A DNA stretch of 64,000 bases from positions 1-64,000 of the forward strand of contig NZ_ASJD01000004.1 of the NCBI RefSeq assembly GCF_000691165.1. The letters are read 5' to 3'. The stretch comes from Bacillus safensis FO-36b (GTDB lineage Bacteria > Bacillota > Bacilli > Bacillales > Bacillaceae). How positions within the stretch are numbered: the first letter of the stretch is position 1; every line of letters begins with the position of its first letter. Both the position numbers and the translations under genes were made by a program. The notes below the pieces were generated by a model that did not search any database, had not been told where the DNA came from, and worked only from the letters and a program-made list of their open reading frames with translations. Shown here in pieces: positions 15,523 through 23,603 of the stretch.

Positions 15523-16038
15523 ATGAAATACGGAGTTGTTATATTTCCATCAAAAAAATTGCAAGATATTGCGAACTCTTACCGGAAGCGTTATGATCCG
15601 AACTATGCACTCATACCGCCTCATTTAACATTAAGAACACCTTTTGAATTAACGGATCTAGAAGCGGCTGAGGTCGTCTCAACGTTAAGAGATTATGCAA
15701 AAAATGCTTCTCCTATTACGTTACGTATTAAAAAATTCAGTTCATTCGCTCCTGTAAACAACGTCATTTATATGAAAGTAGAACCGAACGAGGACATCAT
15801 GGCGCTCAATGAAAGATTGTACGCAGATCCACTTGCTGGTACACCTGAATATGCCTTTGTTCCGCATGTGACAGTCGCTCAAAAACTATCCGATGATGAG
15901 CATTCAGACGTACTTGGCACATTAAAGCTGAGAAAGATTGACCATGAAGAAACAGTGGATCGCTTCCACCTTTTATATCAATTAGAGAACGGATCTTGGA
16001 CCGTCTATGAAACATTTATTTTAGGAGAAGAGGGTTAA
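15523..16038 (+). CDS. yjcG: 2H phosphoesterase family protein (YjcG)
   Basis: 171 residues from the second of two adjacent ATGs, better placed after GGAGG and matching the B. subtilis start MKYG. Two HxTx motifs, HLTL (about residue 36) and HVTV (about residue 116), define the 2',5' RNA ligase / cyclic phosphodiesterase (2H) family. The end, [18 protein letters not shown], is typical of YjcG. The substrate in the cell is unknown. Seven bases before yjcF, so cotranscribed. Confidence 0.9.
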   Translation: MKYGVVIFPSKKLQDIANSYRKRYDPNYALIPPHLTLRTPFELTDLEAAEVVSTLRDYAKNASPITLRIKKFSSFAPVNNVIYMKVEPNEDIMALNERLYADPLAGTPEYAFVPHVTVAQKLSDDEHSDVLGTLKLRKIDHEETVDRFHLLYQLENGSWTVYETFILGEEG

Positions 16039-16044
16039 AGACAT

Positions 16045-16479
16045 TTGAAAACAGTCATCGCAACAGAACAAACACAACGAGAAGATGCATATTATGTTCG
16101 AAAAGAAGTATTCGTAAAAGAACAAGAAGTTCCAGTAGAGATCGAAATAGATGAACTAGAGGACAAAGCCACCCATTTTGTCATTTACAATGATGACAAA
16201 AAGCCTCAGGCGGCCGCTAGACTGCGGATCATTGAGGGATCAAAGGCAAAGCTTGAACGCATTTGTGTGTTAAAAGAGGCGCGCTCCTTCGGCCTTGGCC
16301 ACAAACTATTAGAGGCGCTAGAAACAGAAGCGATTGCAAATGGAGCAAAAGAAGCGGTTATGCATGCCCAAATCCAAGCTCTTCCTTTCTACGAAAAGAA
16401 AGGCTACAAAGCGGTTTCTGAACCGTTTGAAGAAGCAGGAATCAAACATGTCAAAATGACAAAAACACTGTCTGTTTGA
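16045..16479 (+). CDS. yjcF: GNAT-family N-acetyltransferase (YjcF)
   Basis: 144 residues from a TTG at 16045, preceded by AGAGGG. GNAT blocks: YYVRKEVFVKEQEVPVEIEIDE, AAARLRIIEGSKAKLERICVLKEARSFGLGHKLLEALE (the acetyl-CoA loop RSFGLG), then AQIQALPFYEKKGYKAV. It transfers an acetyl group from acetyl-CoA to an unknown small molecule or protein amine. Last gene of yjcHGF, followed by a strong terminator. Confidence 0.88.
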   Translation: MKTVIATEQTQREDAYYVRKEVFVKEQEVPVEIEIDELEDKATHFVIYNDDKKPQAAARLRIIEGSKAKLERICVLKEARSFGLGHKLLEALETEAIANGAKEAVMHAQIQALPFYEKKGYKAVSEPFEEAGIKHVKMTKTLSV

Positions 16480-16487
16480 CCAAAAGA

Positions 16488-16521
16488 AAAGCCAGAGCAT
16501 TCAAGATGCCCTGGCTTTTTC
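16488..16521 (+). terminator. terminator of yjcHGF
   Basis: AAAGCCAG(A)GCAT / ATGC(C)CTGGCTTT stem with a TCAAG loop, followed by T-rich sequence; probably used from both sides. Confidence 0.85.
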
Positions 16522-16561
16522 TTTTTCATTATCGTTCGCCAATGGAAGAAAGCGCAATCAT

Positions 16562-16819
16562 TTATATATACGTATTGATATGAACGCCCTTGCCTTCCTC
16601 CATAAACATATCTCGTACAAAGCGTTCCCGCTTTTTTTGCTGTACTTTCGTTTCCGCTTCTGTCACTAAGTCCTCTTTTTTCTCCAGCTCTCTGTAAATC
16701 TTGTCATGAAAGGTGCGGGTAACCTTTGTTACTTTCGCGTAGTCTTCTTTATCCTGAGGAGCTGGACGATTGATATACTGAAAATACAGATCCGGCTGAA
16801 TCGGGGCTATATATCCCAT
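16562..16819 (-). CDS. conserved hypothetical protein, 85 residues
   Basis: Starts at ATG 16819 with GGAGG eight bases upstream. The sequence begins MGYIAPIQPDLYFQYINRPAPQ and continues with a long charged helix (EKKEDLVTEAETKVQQKKRERF), then ends HINTYI. Short Bacillus proteins beginning MGYI-PVQ are a conserved but uncharacterised family. The position between yjcF and yjcD suggests the counterpart of B. subtilis yjzB, which I cannot confirm. No signal peptide or metal site. Confidence 0.65.
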   Translation of the reverse strand: MGYIAPIQPDLYFQYINRPAPQDKEDYAKVTKVTRTFHDKIYRELEKKEDLVTEAETKVQQKKRERFVRDMFMEEGKGVHINTYI

Positions 16820-16945
16820 CAAGAACGCCTCCTTTGCTTCTCTCTTACTCTACTATTCCCTAATTATGACTGTTTGAAACACGCCTCATTTGATATGATT
16901 AGATGTGTTTCATTTTAAGATTGATTGACTATTGGAGGACTAGCT

Positions 16946-19258
16946 TTGAAATGCGCACGACGACATGATCGAACGATCTCATTACATACGTATTCGAGAG
17001 AACACTATCAATTCCTCCATGACGAGGGAAAAAAAGGACAATTATTCTGCCCATATTGCGGACAACCGGTCTTTTTTAGATTAAATATACATGATGAACC
17101 TGCCTTTATTCATAAGCACATGTCTCAGCAAGAGATTTGTGAAAAAGCTGAAGAACAAGCAGATCACAATAAAACGGCAGAACAAGAGGAAAGAGCTTCC
17201 TACAAAGAGCTTGGCGGCTTCCGTTTTCCAACCGGGAAACAGATCATCTCGCAAACGAACGAATCATATGACTGGCAGGAACCTAGGTCAATTCAATTTA
17301 GCGACGCCTTACATTTAGAAGAGAATGAACAAGTTCATACGATCGACCTCTTTCCGCATATCACCTTCAGCACACCACAGCTTCAAGCTGTCACACATCA
17401 AGATGGTCCGATGCTTGTGCTGGCTGGTGCCGGCAGCGGGAAAACAAGAGTCCTGACGGCTAGAGCGGCTTATCTCATGTCCCATCATCATATTCCTGCT
17501 CACCATATTTTACTCGTGACTTTCACCACAAAAGCGAGCAATGAGATGAAAGAAAGGCTGCGTAAGCAATATCAGCTTCATCCTTCACAAGCCAGCCAAG
17601 TAGTGACAGGCACCTTCCACAGTCTTTTTTATAAAATGCTGCTTCACGATGACGCAAGCAAATGGAACGGCCAGCATCTGATCAAGTTTGACTGGCAAAA
17701 GGAGCAATACATTCGAAAAGCCATAATGAATGAAGGGCTTGATGAAAAAGACTACCCTACTGATCAAGTACTGCAATCGATCGGCTATTGGAAAAATGCC
17801 TTTTTACCAGGTGAACTTCCTGATTTGAAGGATGAAAAGGAAAAACATATGTGGACGATCTATCAATCATATGAACAGCAAAAACGAGACAATCAGCAAT
17901 TTGACTTTGATGATATGGCGATTGCCTGCTTACATATGCTGACAGAACAGCCCGAACTGCTAAAACGGTATCAAGAACGATTCCAGTATATTTTAGTGGA
18001 TGAATTTCAGGATATTAATCCAGTACAATATCAATTGATTCAGCTTTTAGCCGGAGAATCAGAGCAGTTATTTTGTGTAGGGGATGATGATCAAGCCATT
18101 TACGCCTTTAGAGGGAGCAATCCTGCTTTCATTCTTGAATTCAAACAGGACTATCCTTCTGCTCAGATCGTCCATTTACATGCGAATTACCGGTCTCACC
18201 ATACGATTGTCGCAAGTGCTGATGCGATTATTAAGAAAAATCAGCATCGCTATGAGAAGACGTTAAAAGCCGTGCGCGAGGAGAAAATTCCTCCGACGCT
18301 TTTTTATCCATATGATGAAGAAGAGGAAGCGACGATGATTGTCGCAGATATTCAGGAGAAAATTAAAAACGGTGCAAAGCCGAATGACTTCTGCGTGCTG
18401 TTTCGAACGAACACAGGCGGCCGTGCGATTTATGAACGGCTGCATCAATCGGCCATTCCGTATGAAACGGATGCCGGCGTCAAAGCCTTCTACAGCAGAC
18501 GAATGGTTCGGGTTCTCCTCGCCTTTCTTTCTTTAAGTCAGGATGCAGATGATGTGGCCGCCATAAAACAGCTGCTGCCGGTTTTCTTTTTAAAGCAGCA
18601 AACCCTGAATACACTAAAGGCACTGACCATCACAGAAGATTGCTCAATGGTAGAAGCGCTCGGAAAACTGACAGATATACAGCCGTTTCAGCGGAAAAAG
18701 CTGCAATCAATTGTTCCTTTGTTCCGAACGTTACGGACGTTAAAGCCATCGGACGCAGTGACATTTATTGAACAAAAGATGGGACTCGGGGATTACTTAA
18801 AAAAACGGGTGAACGATACGAATGTACTTGAAAAAGGAGCGGATGATGTACGTGATGTGAAAACAGCCGCCAAACGCTTTGAAACGATTGAAGCCTTTCT
18901 CGCACATGCCGAACATATGAAGTCTGCCGAAAAGGAAAAAACAGATGAACCCGGTGTTCAGCTCATGACGATCCATCGCGCAAAGGGACTTGAGTTCCAG
19001 ACAGTATACATCACTTGTGTGGTCGACGGGGCACTGCCCCATGATTTCTCACTGGATGAACTCAGAAACGGTGATGAAGAAGCGCTGGAAGAAGAACGCC
19101 GTTTATTATACGTGGCCATGACAAGAGCTGAACAATCTCTTTATCTGTCTGTTCCATCATTTAGACGAGGAAAAACGGCTCATCGTTCTCGCTTTTTATA
19201 TCCTCTTCTAAAGAAAAACCGTGAATTATTTACGCAAAAACAACAGGCCCCCCTTTAA
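16946..19258 (+). CDS. yjcD: UvrD/Rep-type DNA helicase with N-terminal Zn-binding domain (YjcD)
   Basis: 770 residues from TTG 16946 (GGAGG seven bases ahead). Residues about 35-80 carry CPYCGQPVFF...AFIHKH, a zinc-ribbon like that of CoiA. The superfamily 1 motor follows: LAGAGSGKTRVL (motif I), TFTTKASNEMKERL (Ia), ILVDEFQDINPVQ (II), CVGDDDQAIYAFRGS (III), HANYRSHHT (IV), TIHRAKGLEFQTVYI (V) and LLYVAMTRAEQSLYL (VI). It is a 3'-5' ATP-dependent helicase related to PcrA/UvrD, probably for repair or recombination intermediates; its role in B. subtilis is not established. Monocistronic, convergent with spoVIF. Confidence 0.92.
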   Translation: MKCARRHDRTISLHTYSREHYQFLHDEGKKGQLFCPYCGQPVFFRLNIHDEPAFIHKHMSQQEICEKAEEQADHNKTAEQEERASYKELGGFRFPTGKQIISQTNESYDWQEPRSIQFSDALHLEENEQVHTIDLFPHITFSTPQLQAVTHQDGPMLVLAGAGSGKTRVLTARAAYLMSHHHIPAHHILLVTFTTKASNEMKERLRKQYQLHPSQASQVVTGTFHSLFYKMLLHDDASKWNGQHLIKFDWQKEQYIRKAIMNEGLDEKDYPTDQVLQSIGYWKNAFLPGELPDLKDEKEKHMWTIYQSYEQQKRDNQQFDFDDMAIACLHMLTEQPELLKRYQERFQYILVDEFQDINPVQYQLIQLLAGESEQLFCVGDDDQAIYAFRGSNPAFILEFKQDYPSAQIVHLHANYRSHHTIVASADAIIKKNQHRYEKTLKAVREEKIPPTLFYPYDEEEEATMIVADIQEKIKNGAKPNDFCVLFRTNTGGRAIYERLHQSAIPYETDAGVKAFYSRRMVRVLLAFLSLSQDADDVAAIKQLLPVFFLKQQTLNTLKALTITEDCSMVEALGKLTDIQPFQRKKLQSIVPLFRTLRTLKPSDAVTFIEQKMGLGDYLKKRVNDTNVLEKGADDVRDVKTAAKRFETIEAFLAHAEHMKSAEKEKTDEPGVQLMTIHRAKGLEFQTVYITCVVDGALPHDFSLDELRNGDEEALEEERRLLYVAMTRAEQSLYLSVPSFRRGKTAHRSRFLYPLLKKNRELFTQKQQAPL

Positions 19259-19277
19259 ACGGAGAGCCTGTTGTTTA
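19243..19277. terminator. bidirectional terminator between yjcD and spoVIF
   Basis: AACAACAGGC / GCCTGTTGTT stem spanning the convergent gene ends. The left arm lies inside the last codons of yjcD. Confidence 0.75.
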
Positions 19278-19532
19278 TTTTTTGTTGTTCATCATTTTAG
19301 AGATTGTATTGAAATCAAGCTTTTCTTTTCCACTTGTAATCGATTGAACGATTTTGTCTTCCATTTCTTTAGGTACACGTTTGTTCGCAAGCTGCGCTAC
19401 TTTTTTAATGACACCTCGAACGGTATTCTCATCTTTAAAGTTGGCATTTTGCAAAGAACCTGCAAGTTTAAACACATCATTCATATTCACACCGGTTTTG
19501 TTTTCTACGCTTTTAAAGAATTTATTATCCAT
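19275..19532 (-). CDS. spoVIF: sporulation protein SpoVIF
   Basis: 85 residues, MDNKFFKSVENKTGVNMNDVF at the start, GVIKKVAQLANKRVPKEMEDKIVQSITSG in the middle. This matches SpoVIF (YjcC), needed for late spore coat assembly and stability of the coat regulator GerE in the mother cell. RBS GAGG upstream of the ATG. Its neighbours are yjcZ and the cot cluster, all late sporulation genes. Confidence 0.9.
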   Translation of the reverse strand: MDNKFFKSVENKTGVNMNDVFKLAGSLQNANFKDENTVRGVIKKVAQLANKRVPKEMEDKIVQSITSGKEKLDFNTISKMMNNKK

Positions 19533-19670
19533 TCATTTGCCTCCTCTTTGTGGAGTAATCACCTTACTATATGAAAATAGGCGAGATATGTGCCTATCCT
19601 AAAGCCTTGTTTGATCAAAGAGAAAGGAAAGCAAAAGGCTTCCCCCTTGCTTCCCTCACCTTCTTACTTT

Positions 19671-19805
19671 TTAGTAGTTAAAGAAAGAAGCACCAACGAT
19701 AATTAGAAGGATGAAAAGCACAACGACAAGAACAAATGTTGATCCATATCCGCCGCCGTAGCCACCTCCGTAGCCGCCGCAAGAACCGCCACCGTAACAA
19801 CTCAT
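19671..19805 (-). CDS. yjcZ: YjcZ-family small Gly/Tyr-rich sporulation protein
   Basis: 44 residues: a head of [15 protein letters not shown] repeats, then one membrane segment [19 protein letters not shown] and a NY tail. This is the YjcZ / YhcV-like tiny transmembrane family found in spore-forming Bacillus, often near sporulation genes. RBS GGAGGTG before the ATG at 19805. Function unknown. Confidence 0.88.
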   Translation of the reverse strand: MSCYGGGSCGGYGGGYGGGYGSTFVLVVVLFILLIIVGASFFNY

Positions 19806-19889
19806 ATATAAGCACCTCCTCTTCTCCCTTACAAAGTATGAAAAATGAAAGAAATGGTTTGGACGATCACATAAAAAAGTGCGGAATTT

Positions 19890-20111
19890 TTATTTCTGCT
19901 GTTTAAATACGTAATCTGCCTCTCTATGACGCATCATGAATGCTTCTGTTTCTTTCGCAAAAGCCTCCATCTTCACGCCAAATTCTTTTAAGTGCTCCTC
20001 AAGATCATTCGCTTTATCCGTTAGATCCATTTCAGCCTTCTCGTGCGCTTGTTCTTTCCCATCATGGGGTTTAGTGAACAAGGAACCAATTAATTGTTCG
20101 AATGCATCCAT
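19890..20111 (-). CDS. hypothetical protein, 73 residues
   Basis: Starts at ATG 20111 (GGAAGGGG upstream; the GTG at 20120 would sit in the RBS). MDAFEQLIGSLF is followed by a highly charged helical region with DLEEHLKEFGVKMEAFAKETEAF that could form a coiled coil. No known domain recognised. It lies among late sporulation genes on the same strand as spoVIF and yjcZ, so a spore role is plausible but not shown. Confidence 0.6.
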   Translation of the reverse strand: MDAFEQLIGSLFTKPHDGKEQAHEKAEMDLTDKANDLEEHLKEFGVKMEAFAKETEAFMMRHREADYVFKQQK

Positions 20112-20161
20112 TCTGGTCACCCCTTCCCTCTTACATATGCATCACTCAAAAAAAGGGCAAC

Positions 20162-20188
20162 AAAAAAACCGGATAAATCCGGCTTTTG
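20162..20188. terminator. terminator hairpin
   Basis: AACCGGAT / ATCCGGCTT with AA in the loop (20167-20185) and T on both sides; most likely serves the minus-strand peptide gene at 20199. Confidence 0.75.
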
Positions 20189-20198
20189 TTTTTCTCTT

Positions 20199-20327
20199 CT
20201 ATTGAGGTTTCTTTTTGTTTCCACAGCCGCATCCTGTTTTCTTGATTTTCTTCGTATATACAGATTGTTGATTTGACTGCGCTGGATAACCTTGAAGCGT
20301 ATGTGACGGCGTTTCGTTTGGTTTCAT
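20199..20327 (-). CDS. small Cys-containing basic protein, 42 residues
   Basis: ATG at 20327 with a strong AGGAAGGG seven bases upstream, stop TAG at 20199. MKPNETPSHTLQGYPAQ, then a basic end KKIKKTGCGCGNKKKPQ. The GCGCG core with flanking lysines resembles small cysteine-bearing spore coat peptides. Followed by its own terminator. Position next to yjcA and the cot cluster supports a sporulation role; no homologue name recalled. Confidence 0.6.
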   Translation of the reverse strand: MKPNETPSHTLQGYPAQSNQQSVYTKKIKKTGCGCGNKKKPQ

Positions 20328-20398
20328 CGCAACCCTTCCTTTCCTATTCCATGATAGTATATGCATTTGTTGAAAGCGTGTCTGATCAGAATGCCTGT

Positions 20399-20737
20399 TT
20401 ATTTCACAAGCTTTGAGACGACCGCTTCAATGATGCCTGCTGCTGCGGCAATCGCTAATAGTAAATTAAGCCACATGCTGATGACAGGAAAAAGTATGTA
20501 TATCAGAAGTAAGGCAGCAGTGCACCATATGCCAGTACACCAATAACAGCTTAACAGTTCTCCAACCCAAGACCGCAGTCCTTCCCCTTTAATGATGATA
20601 TATGTTTCGACCTCACCTTGTTCGTTTACCTCTTCCTGTTCTTCATGAAATAGACGGCGGAAAGGGGCCGTAATGGTATCAAACACAATCAGTCTCGTCA
20701 GTCTAAAGGATGCGAGGGCAAACACGACAAATGACAA
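20399..20737 (-). CDS. yjcA: DUF1360 membrane sporulation protein (YjcA)
   Basis: 112 residues from TTG 20737: FVVFALASFRLTRLIVFDTIT (first hydrophobic segment and the DUF1360 FRLTRLI motif), APFRRLFHE, then CYWCTGIWCTAALLLIY and a second hydrophobic region. The CYWCTG motif is diagnostic. YjcA is expressed in sporulation (mother cell) in B. subtilis; molecular function unknown. Divergent from cotV. Confidence 0.88.
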   Translation of the reverse strand: MSFVVFALASFRLTRLIVFDTITAPFRRLFHEEQEEVNEQGEVETYIIIKGEGLRSWVGELLSCYWCTGIWCTAALLLIYILFPVISMWLNLLLAIAAAAGIIEAVVSKLVK

Positions 20738-20925
20738 AGCACCGCTCAGAAGCCTCCACCTCCTTCTTTCTTCTTTTTCCGTCCTTTCTTTATATATGCA
20801 AGAAAAAAGATCGTCATGATGAATCGAGCGGAAATAAAATTGGGTTGTACTTTTTCACACTTTCCGATTCCACCTTGCGTCCTTACTGCATTAAATAATG
20901 TATAGATAAGAAAGGAGTGAAAGTA

Positions 20926-21312
20926 TTGTCTATTGAAGAAAGTGCTGAAATATTATATACACAACTGTTAAACGAATTAATCAGCAATTATGATGATTTC
21001 ATTGAGATCAAAGATTCCGAAAATGTCACAATTCATAAAACAGATGTAACAGCTGCACTCTCCCTTCAAGCGACCGTAACGACAATCATTACTCTTTTAA
21101 TCCAAATTCTTGTACCAGACGATGAAGTGGCTGCCGACATCACAGATCAGCTTTTATCCACACAACAAGTGACAGTCCAAAAGAAAACTGTGATTCAAAT
21201 CATCAACTGCCATAACATTACGATTACATTATCAGATGCATCCATTATGAACTCCGTCCAAATTCTCACTCAAACATTGAATGTACTCTTAGTTGAAGCC
21301 GGCATTCTTTGA
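20926..21312 (+). CDS. cotV: spore coat/crust protein CotV
   Basis: 128 residues from TTG 20926, eight bases after GGAG and equal in length to B. subtilis CotV. Contains a CotX-type domain with hydrophobic Thr/Ile-rich beta repeats: VTIHKTDVTAALSLQATVTTIITLLIQILV and NITITLSDASIMNSVQILTQTLNVLLVEAGIL. CotV, W, X, Y and Z make the outermost crust of the spore. It leads the cotV-cotW-cotX block, expressed by SigK with GerE in the mother cell. Confidence 0.88.
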   Translation: MSIEESAEILYTQLLNELISNYDDFIEIKDSENVTIHKTDVTAALSLQATVTTIITLLIQILVPDDEVAADITDQLLSTQQVTVQKKTVIQIINCHNITITLSDASIMNSVQILTQTLNVLLVEAGIL

Positions 21313-21356
21313 CCCTTTCTTTTTCTAACATGACGTATGAAAGAGGTGAAATCATC

Positions 21357-21692
21357 GTGGCTGAAGAGAACGAAAAAAAGGAGTTTCAAATCAATACTGA
21401 TATTGATCCATTAACAAGTCTTCTTGTAAGTGATGTGTTAAACAAAAACAATATTACTGATGATCAGAAAGCAAATATCTCAGATGATCAAAGAAGAATG
21501 ATTTTGAAATTAGTGGAGGACTTGCAAAAGAAAGCAAATGATTTCGTAGAACAGCAGCAGGAGAAAAAAAGGCAGGCTGAGGCAGCAAAACAGCCGGAAC
21601 AAGTAGAGCCTGAACCAAAAGTACGTCCAAAACGAAATTCACTTCGAAATCGTATTCAGCAACGCCGTGATGCGCAGCGTAATAACGATTAA
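21357..21692 (+). CDS. cotW: spore crust protein CotW
   Basis: 111 residues from GTG 21357 with RBS AGAGGTG. FQINTDIDPLTSLLVSDVLNKNNITDDQKANISDDQRRMILKLVEDLQKKANDFVEQQQEKK is a helical, coiled-coil-prone region, and the end NSLRNRIQQRRDAQR is basic, as in CotW. It lies between cotV and cotX, the conserved order. Structural role in the crust with CotX and CotV. Confidence 0.82.
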   Translation: MAEENEKKEFQINTDIDPLTSLLVSDVLNKNNITDDQKANISDDQRRMILKLVEDLQKKANDFVEQQQEKKRQAEAAKQPEQVEPEPKVRPKRNSLRNRIQQRRDAQRNND

Positions 21693-21780
21693 ATAAAAAT
21701 GGGTTGCCTGCTAGGGTAAATGCCCGAGACAAAACCACGCATTCCAGCATTTAATAAAGTAAACGGAAGGAGGAATAGAA

Positions 21781-22284
21781 ATGGATTCTAAACCATATTC
21801 TTGGGTCGCTCTAGATCGTAACTGTACACACCACGGACACCACGGACACCACAGACACCACGACGATTGCAACTATGAAAGAAAAGCACTTTGTGACGAC
21901 TATTATGATGATGAAGATGTCTTACAAGACTTGGATCAAGTAAGTTTCACAAAGCAGACATCTGAAGAAGTCATTATCGTCAGAGACTCTTGTGACATTA
22001 ACGTCTCTTCTGTTGATGCACAGGTTGCAGCATCTATCCAAGTAGCGATTCAAACAGCGATCATCACTATTACAAATATCTCAATCGCTGACGGTGATTT
22101 GGCAGACCGCGTTACGCAGGATCTTTTACAAGCCGCTACTCACAAACAAACAAACCGCCAAAAACTTGTCATCGAAAATTCAAGAAACGTTACAGTATCT
22201 ACAATCGATGCGGACATCTCTATCGCAATCCAAACACTTACTCAAACACTTGTTGCGACAATCGTTGCAATCGGTATCCTCTAA
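21781..22284 (+). CDS. cotX: spore crust protein CotX
   Basis: 167 residues. N-terminal part is His-rich (HHGHHGHHRHHDD, residues about 17-29) and acidic (DDYYDDEDVLQDLDQ). The CotX domain follows as two similar halves: SCDINVSSVDAQVAASIQVAIQTAI and SRNVTVSTIDADISIAIQTLTQTLV, ending AIGIL, as CotV does. CotX is a main crust protein. Histidines could bind metal ions. RBS GGAGGAAT before the ATG, terminator right after. CotV is a paralogue. Confidence 0.92.
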   Translation: MDSKPYSWVALDRNCTHHGHHGHHRHHDDCNYERKALCDDYYDDEDVLQDLDQVSFTKQTSEEVIIVRDSCDINVSSVDAQVAASIQVAIQTAIITITNISIADGDLADRVTQDLLQAATHKQTNRQKLVIENSRNVTVSTIDADISIAIQTLTQTLVATIVAIGIL

Positions 22285-22290
22285 TGTACA

Positions 22291-22320
22291 AAAGCAGAGC
22301 GAAAAGCTCTGCTTTTCCTT
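22291..22320 (+). terminator. terminator of cotVWX
   Basis: AAAGCAGAGC / GCTCTGCTTT with GAAAA loop, then T-rich. Confidence 0.9.
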
Positions 22321-22430
22321 TTATCAAAATACATCAAATATAAATGGTCATTTACCCACACCAACTAGAGGGCGCATACATATGTTGTTAAGGACTAAAG
22401 TCAAATACCTTGTTAAAGGAGCTGAAATCC

Positions 22431-22922
22431 ATGAGCTGCGGAAAACACCATGGCCGACATGATGAAAACTGTGTATGCGATGCGGTTGATAAGATTTTAG
22501 CAGAGCAGGAAGCTGTAGAAGATAAATGTCCTACGAGCTGCTACAGTAATTTATTAAGCCCAACAGTTTCTGGAAAAGATACGATTCCGTTTTTACTTTT
22601 TGATAAAAAGGGCGGGTTGTTCTCTACTTTCGGAAACATCGGAGGATTCGTTGACGATTGCCAATGCTTCGAATCTATTTTCTTCCGGGTTGAAAAATTA
22701 CACGACTGCTGTGCTACGTTATCTGTATTAAGACCTGTTGATGTACACGGACATACGCTAAGCGTATGTCACCCTTGTGACCCTGACTTCTTTGGTCTAG
22801 AAAAAACGGACTTTTGTATTGAGGTTGATCTAAACTGCTTCTGCGCAATCCAATGCTTAAACCCAGAGCTTGTCGACAGAGTCATGCCATCAAAAGATAA
22901 AAAGCATCATCACCACGGCTAA
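22431..22922 (+). CDS. cotY: spore crust protein CotY
   Basis: 163 residues from ATG 22431 (AAAGGAG upstream). Cys-rich: [92 protein letters not shown], with a C-terminal KKHHHHG. CotY forms disulfide-linked hexagonal lattices that make the crust. Close paralogue of CotZ, the next gene. The His tail is a natural feature of this copy. Confidence 0.92.
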   Translation: MSCGKHHGRHDENCVCDAVDKILAEQEAVEDKCPTSCYSNLLSPTVSGKDTIPFLLFDKKGGLFSTFGNIGGFVDDCQCFESIFFRVEKLHDCCATLSVLRPVDVHGHTLSVCHPCDPDFFGLEKTDFCIEVDLNCFCAIQCLNPELVDRVMPSKDKKHHHHG

Positions 22923-23124
22923 ATCAACAGGCCGCTCATCTAACTTGTCATGAATCAAAGCATCCCCTTCCTCACGAATGACAGCCAATCATGCGGAGCA
23001 GTCAGCATAAGAAGCGGCTGCTTCCGCATTGGTTAAATTAGATGCACGAGCCGGCAAAGATAGCTTGAAGATGATGACAGTGCTCAAACACTCAAACAAA
23101 TTTCCTAGTATAGGAGGGTTGAAT

Positions 23125-23568
23125 ATGAGCCGCAATCATTCATGGAGCTGTGTAACAGAGGCTGTTGAAAACATTAGCGACTTGCAAAATGCTGTCAAAG
23201 AAGATTGCCCGACCAGCTGTTACAGCAATCTCCTTTCTCCATCACATTCATTAGGTGACACTGTCCCGTTTGTTCTCTTTACATCCAAATCAAAACCATT
23301 CGTCGCATTCGGAAACGTCGGAGAAGTAGATGCAGGCCCTTGCTTCAGTACTGCATTTTTCAGAGTCGAACATATCTGTGATCACTGTGCAACACTCAGC
23401 TTGCTTATCGCATTTGACAAAGACCGTCATATTTTAGATTTTACAGATAAAGATTCCCTATGTGATGTGTTCCGATTAGAAAAATCGAAGTATTGTGTTG
23501 AAGTAGACCTTGACTGCTTCTGCGCAATCGAGTGCCTAAACCCAAGACTCATCAATCGTAACTGCTAA
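23125..23568 (+). CDS. cotZ: spore crust protein CotZ
   Basis: 147 residues from ATG 23125 (AGGAGGGTTGAAT ahead); a longer frame from 23029 has no RBS. Blocks [38 protein letters not shown] and KYCVEVDLDCFCAIECLNPRLINR align with CotY. CotZ anchors the crust on the outer coat and is essential for crust formation in B. subtilis. The 202 bases between cotY and cotZ probably hold a separate late promoter. Confidence 0.92.
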   Translation: MSRNHSWSCVTEAVENISDLQNAVKEDCPTSCYSNLLSPSHSLGDTVPFVLFTSKSKPFVAFGNVGEVDAGPCFSTAFFRVEHICDHCATLSLLIAFDKDRHILDFTDKDSLCDVFRLEKSKYCVEVDLDCFCAIECLNPRLINRNC

Positions 23569-23570
23569 CA

Positions 23571-23597
23571 AAAAAAGTCCCTAAATGGGACTTTTTT
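23571..23597. terminator. bidirectional terminator between cotZ and cotO
   Basis: AAAAAGTCCC / GGGACTTTTT with TAAAT loop; T-runs on both strands. Confidence 0.9.
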
Positions 23598-23603
23598 TAT
23601 TAG

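Noticed and set aside
20880-20925. SigK-type -10 (CATTAAATA) before cotV
   Set aside because: One mismatch to CATANNNTA and no clear -35; expected biologically but not shown by the sequence.
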